From CAZTLI01 sp964614375 (GTDB taxonomy: Bacteria; Chloroflexota; Anaerolineae; Aggregatilineales; Phototrophicaceae), in the NCBI GenBank assembly GCA_964614375.1, contig CAZTLI010000264.1:1-7623 (forward strand): a stretch of 7,623 nt of DNA, written 5' to 3'. Made by a program: the position numbers and the translations under genes. Positions 7,581 through 7,623 of the stretch are shown here, piece after piece. Positions within the stretch are counted from its first letter, which is position 1, and every line of letters starts with the position of its first letter. The notes under the pieces are model-generated. The model searched no databases. It was not told the DNA's origin and saw nothing but the letters and a program-made list of their open reading frames with translations.

Positions 7581-7608
7581 TTGACTATACGCCGTTGTAA
7601 ATTACACT
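7581..7608 (+). promoter_or_regulatory. Putative promoter reading out of the right edge
   Basis: TTGACT (7581-7586) and TACACT (7603-7608, 4/6) are separated by 16 bp. The -35 hexamer is identical to that of the macro-gene promoter. The target would be a gene starting beyond the window. The -10 match is weak, so this is tentative. Confidence 0.35.
7596..7606. promoter_or_regulatory. Operator-like palindrome TGTAA-N-TTACA
   Basis: An 11-bp perfect palindrome, TGTAAATTACA, overlaps the putative -10 at 7603-7608, where a repressor could sit. A one-mismatch version, TGTAATTTAAA, lies at 6962-6972 over the -10 of the macro-gene promoter. Short AT-rich palindromes arise easily by chance, so regulation is only a suggestion. 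Confidence 0.25.
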
Positions 7609-7623
7609 TTCACTCATCAATTT

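Larger units (their letters stand above)
7555..7623. other. Intergenic end of window, no terminator seen
   Basis: The 69 bp after the macro-domain gene contain no GC-rich hairpin followed by a T-run and no visible coding start. They hold only the promoter-like and palindromic sites listed separately. The macro gene may therefore be co-transcribed with whatever follows. Confidence 0.5.

Overview
The window carries five genes, all on the + strand: a 5'-truncated secreted repeat protein, a THUMP-type RNA methyltransferase, a surface lipoprotein, a very long membrane protein that fuses a glycoside-hydrolase-like domain to an O-antigen ligase/polymerase, and a small macro-domain protein. There are no tRNA, rRNA, CRISPR or insertion-sequence signals. 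No intergenic gap exceeds about 100 bp. The gene mix (PKD plus PD40/TolB-like propellers, a DUF348-G5 lipoprotein, a GH/O-antigen-ligase fusion, moderate GC) suggests an environmental bacterium of the Chloroflexota, probably Anaerolineae-like. This assignment comes from family knowledge and is an inference; no marker gene in the window proves it.

Layout. 1-935 is the end of a secreted or surface protein: the tail of a PKD domain followed by six PD40 blades. It is closed by a clear intrinsic terminator at 959-991. 1032-2108 encodes the methyltransferase. After a 45-bp gap, 2154-3776 encodes the lipoprotein, whose stop codon overlaps the start of the 1057-residue fusion protein (3773-6946) in an ATGA arrangement. 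A good sigma-70-like promoter (TTGACT, 17-bp spacer, TGTAAT) overlaps the stop codon of the fusion gene and would drive the macro-domain gene (ATG at 7000, stop at 7554). A second TTGACT promoter-like site overlapping a TGTAA-N-TTACA palindrome lies at the right edge and points to a gene beyond the window.

How they may work together. The lipoprotein and the fusion protein are almost certainly co-translated and both face the outside of the cytoplasmic membrane. They form a plausible pair for building or attaching a cell-surface glycan. In the fusion protein the clan GH-A acid/base Glu is present in an IWDEPN motif, but the strand where the nucleophile Glu should lie reads PLWASYWGWN. The domain may therefore bind glycan rather than cut it. 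The macro protein has lost several usual ADP-ribose-site residues and resembles the macroH2A-like branch more than the hydrolase branch. The methyltransferase is probably a housekeeping tRNA/rRNA guanine-N2 enzyme that sits next to the operon by chance or as its first gene.
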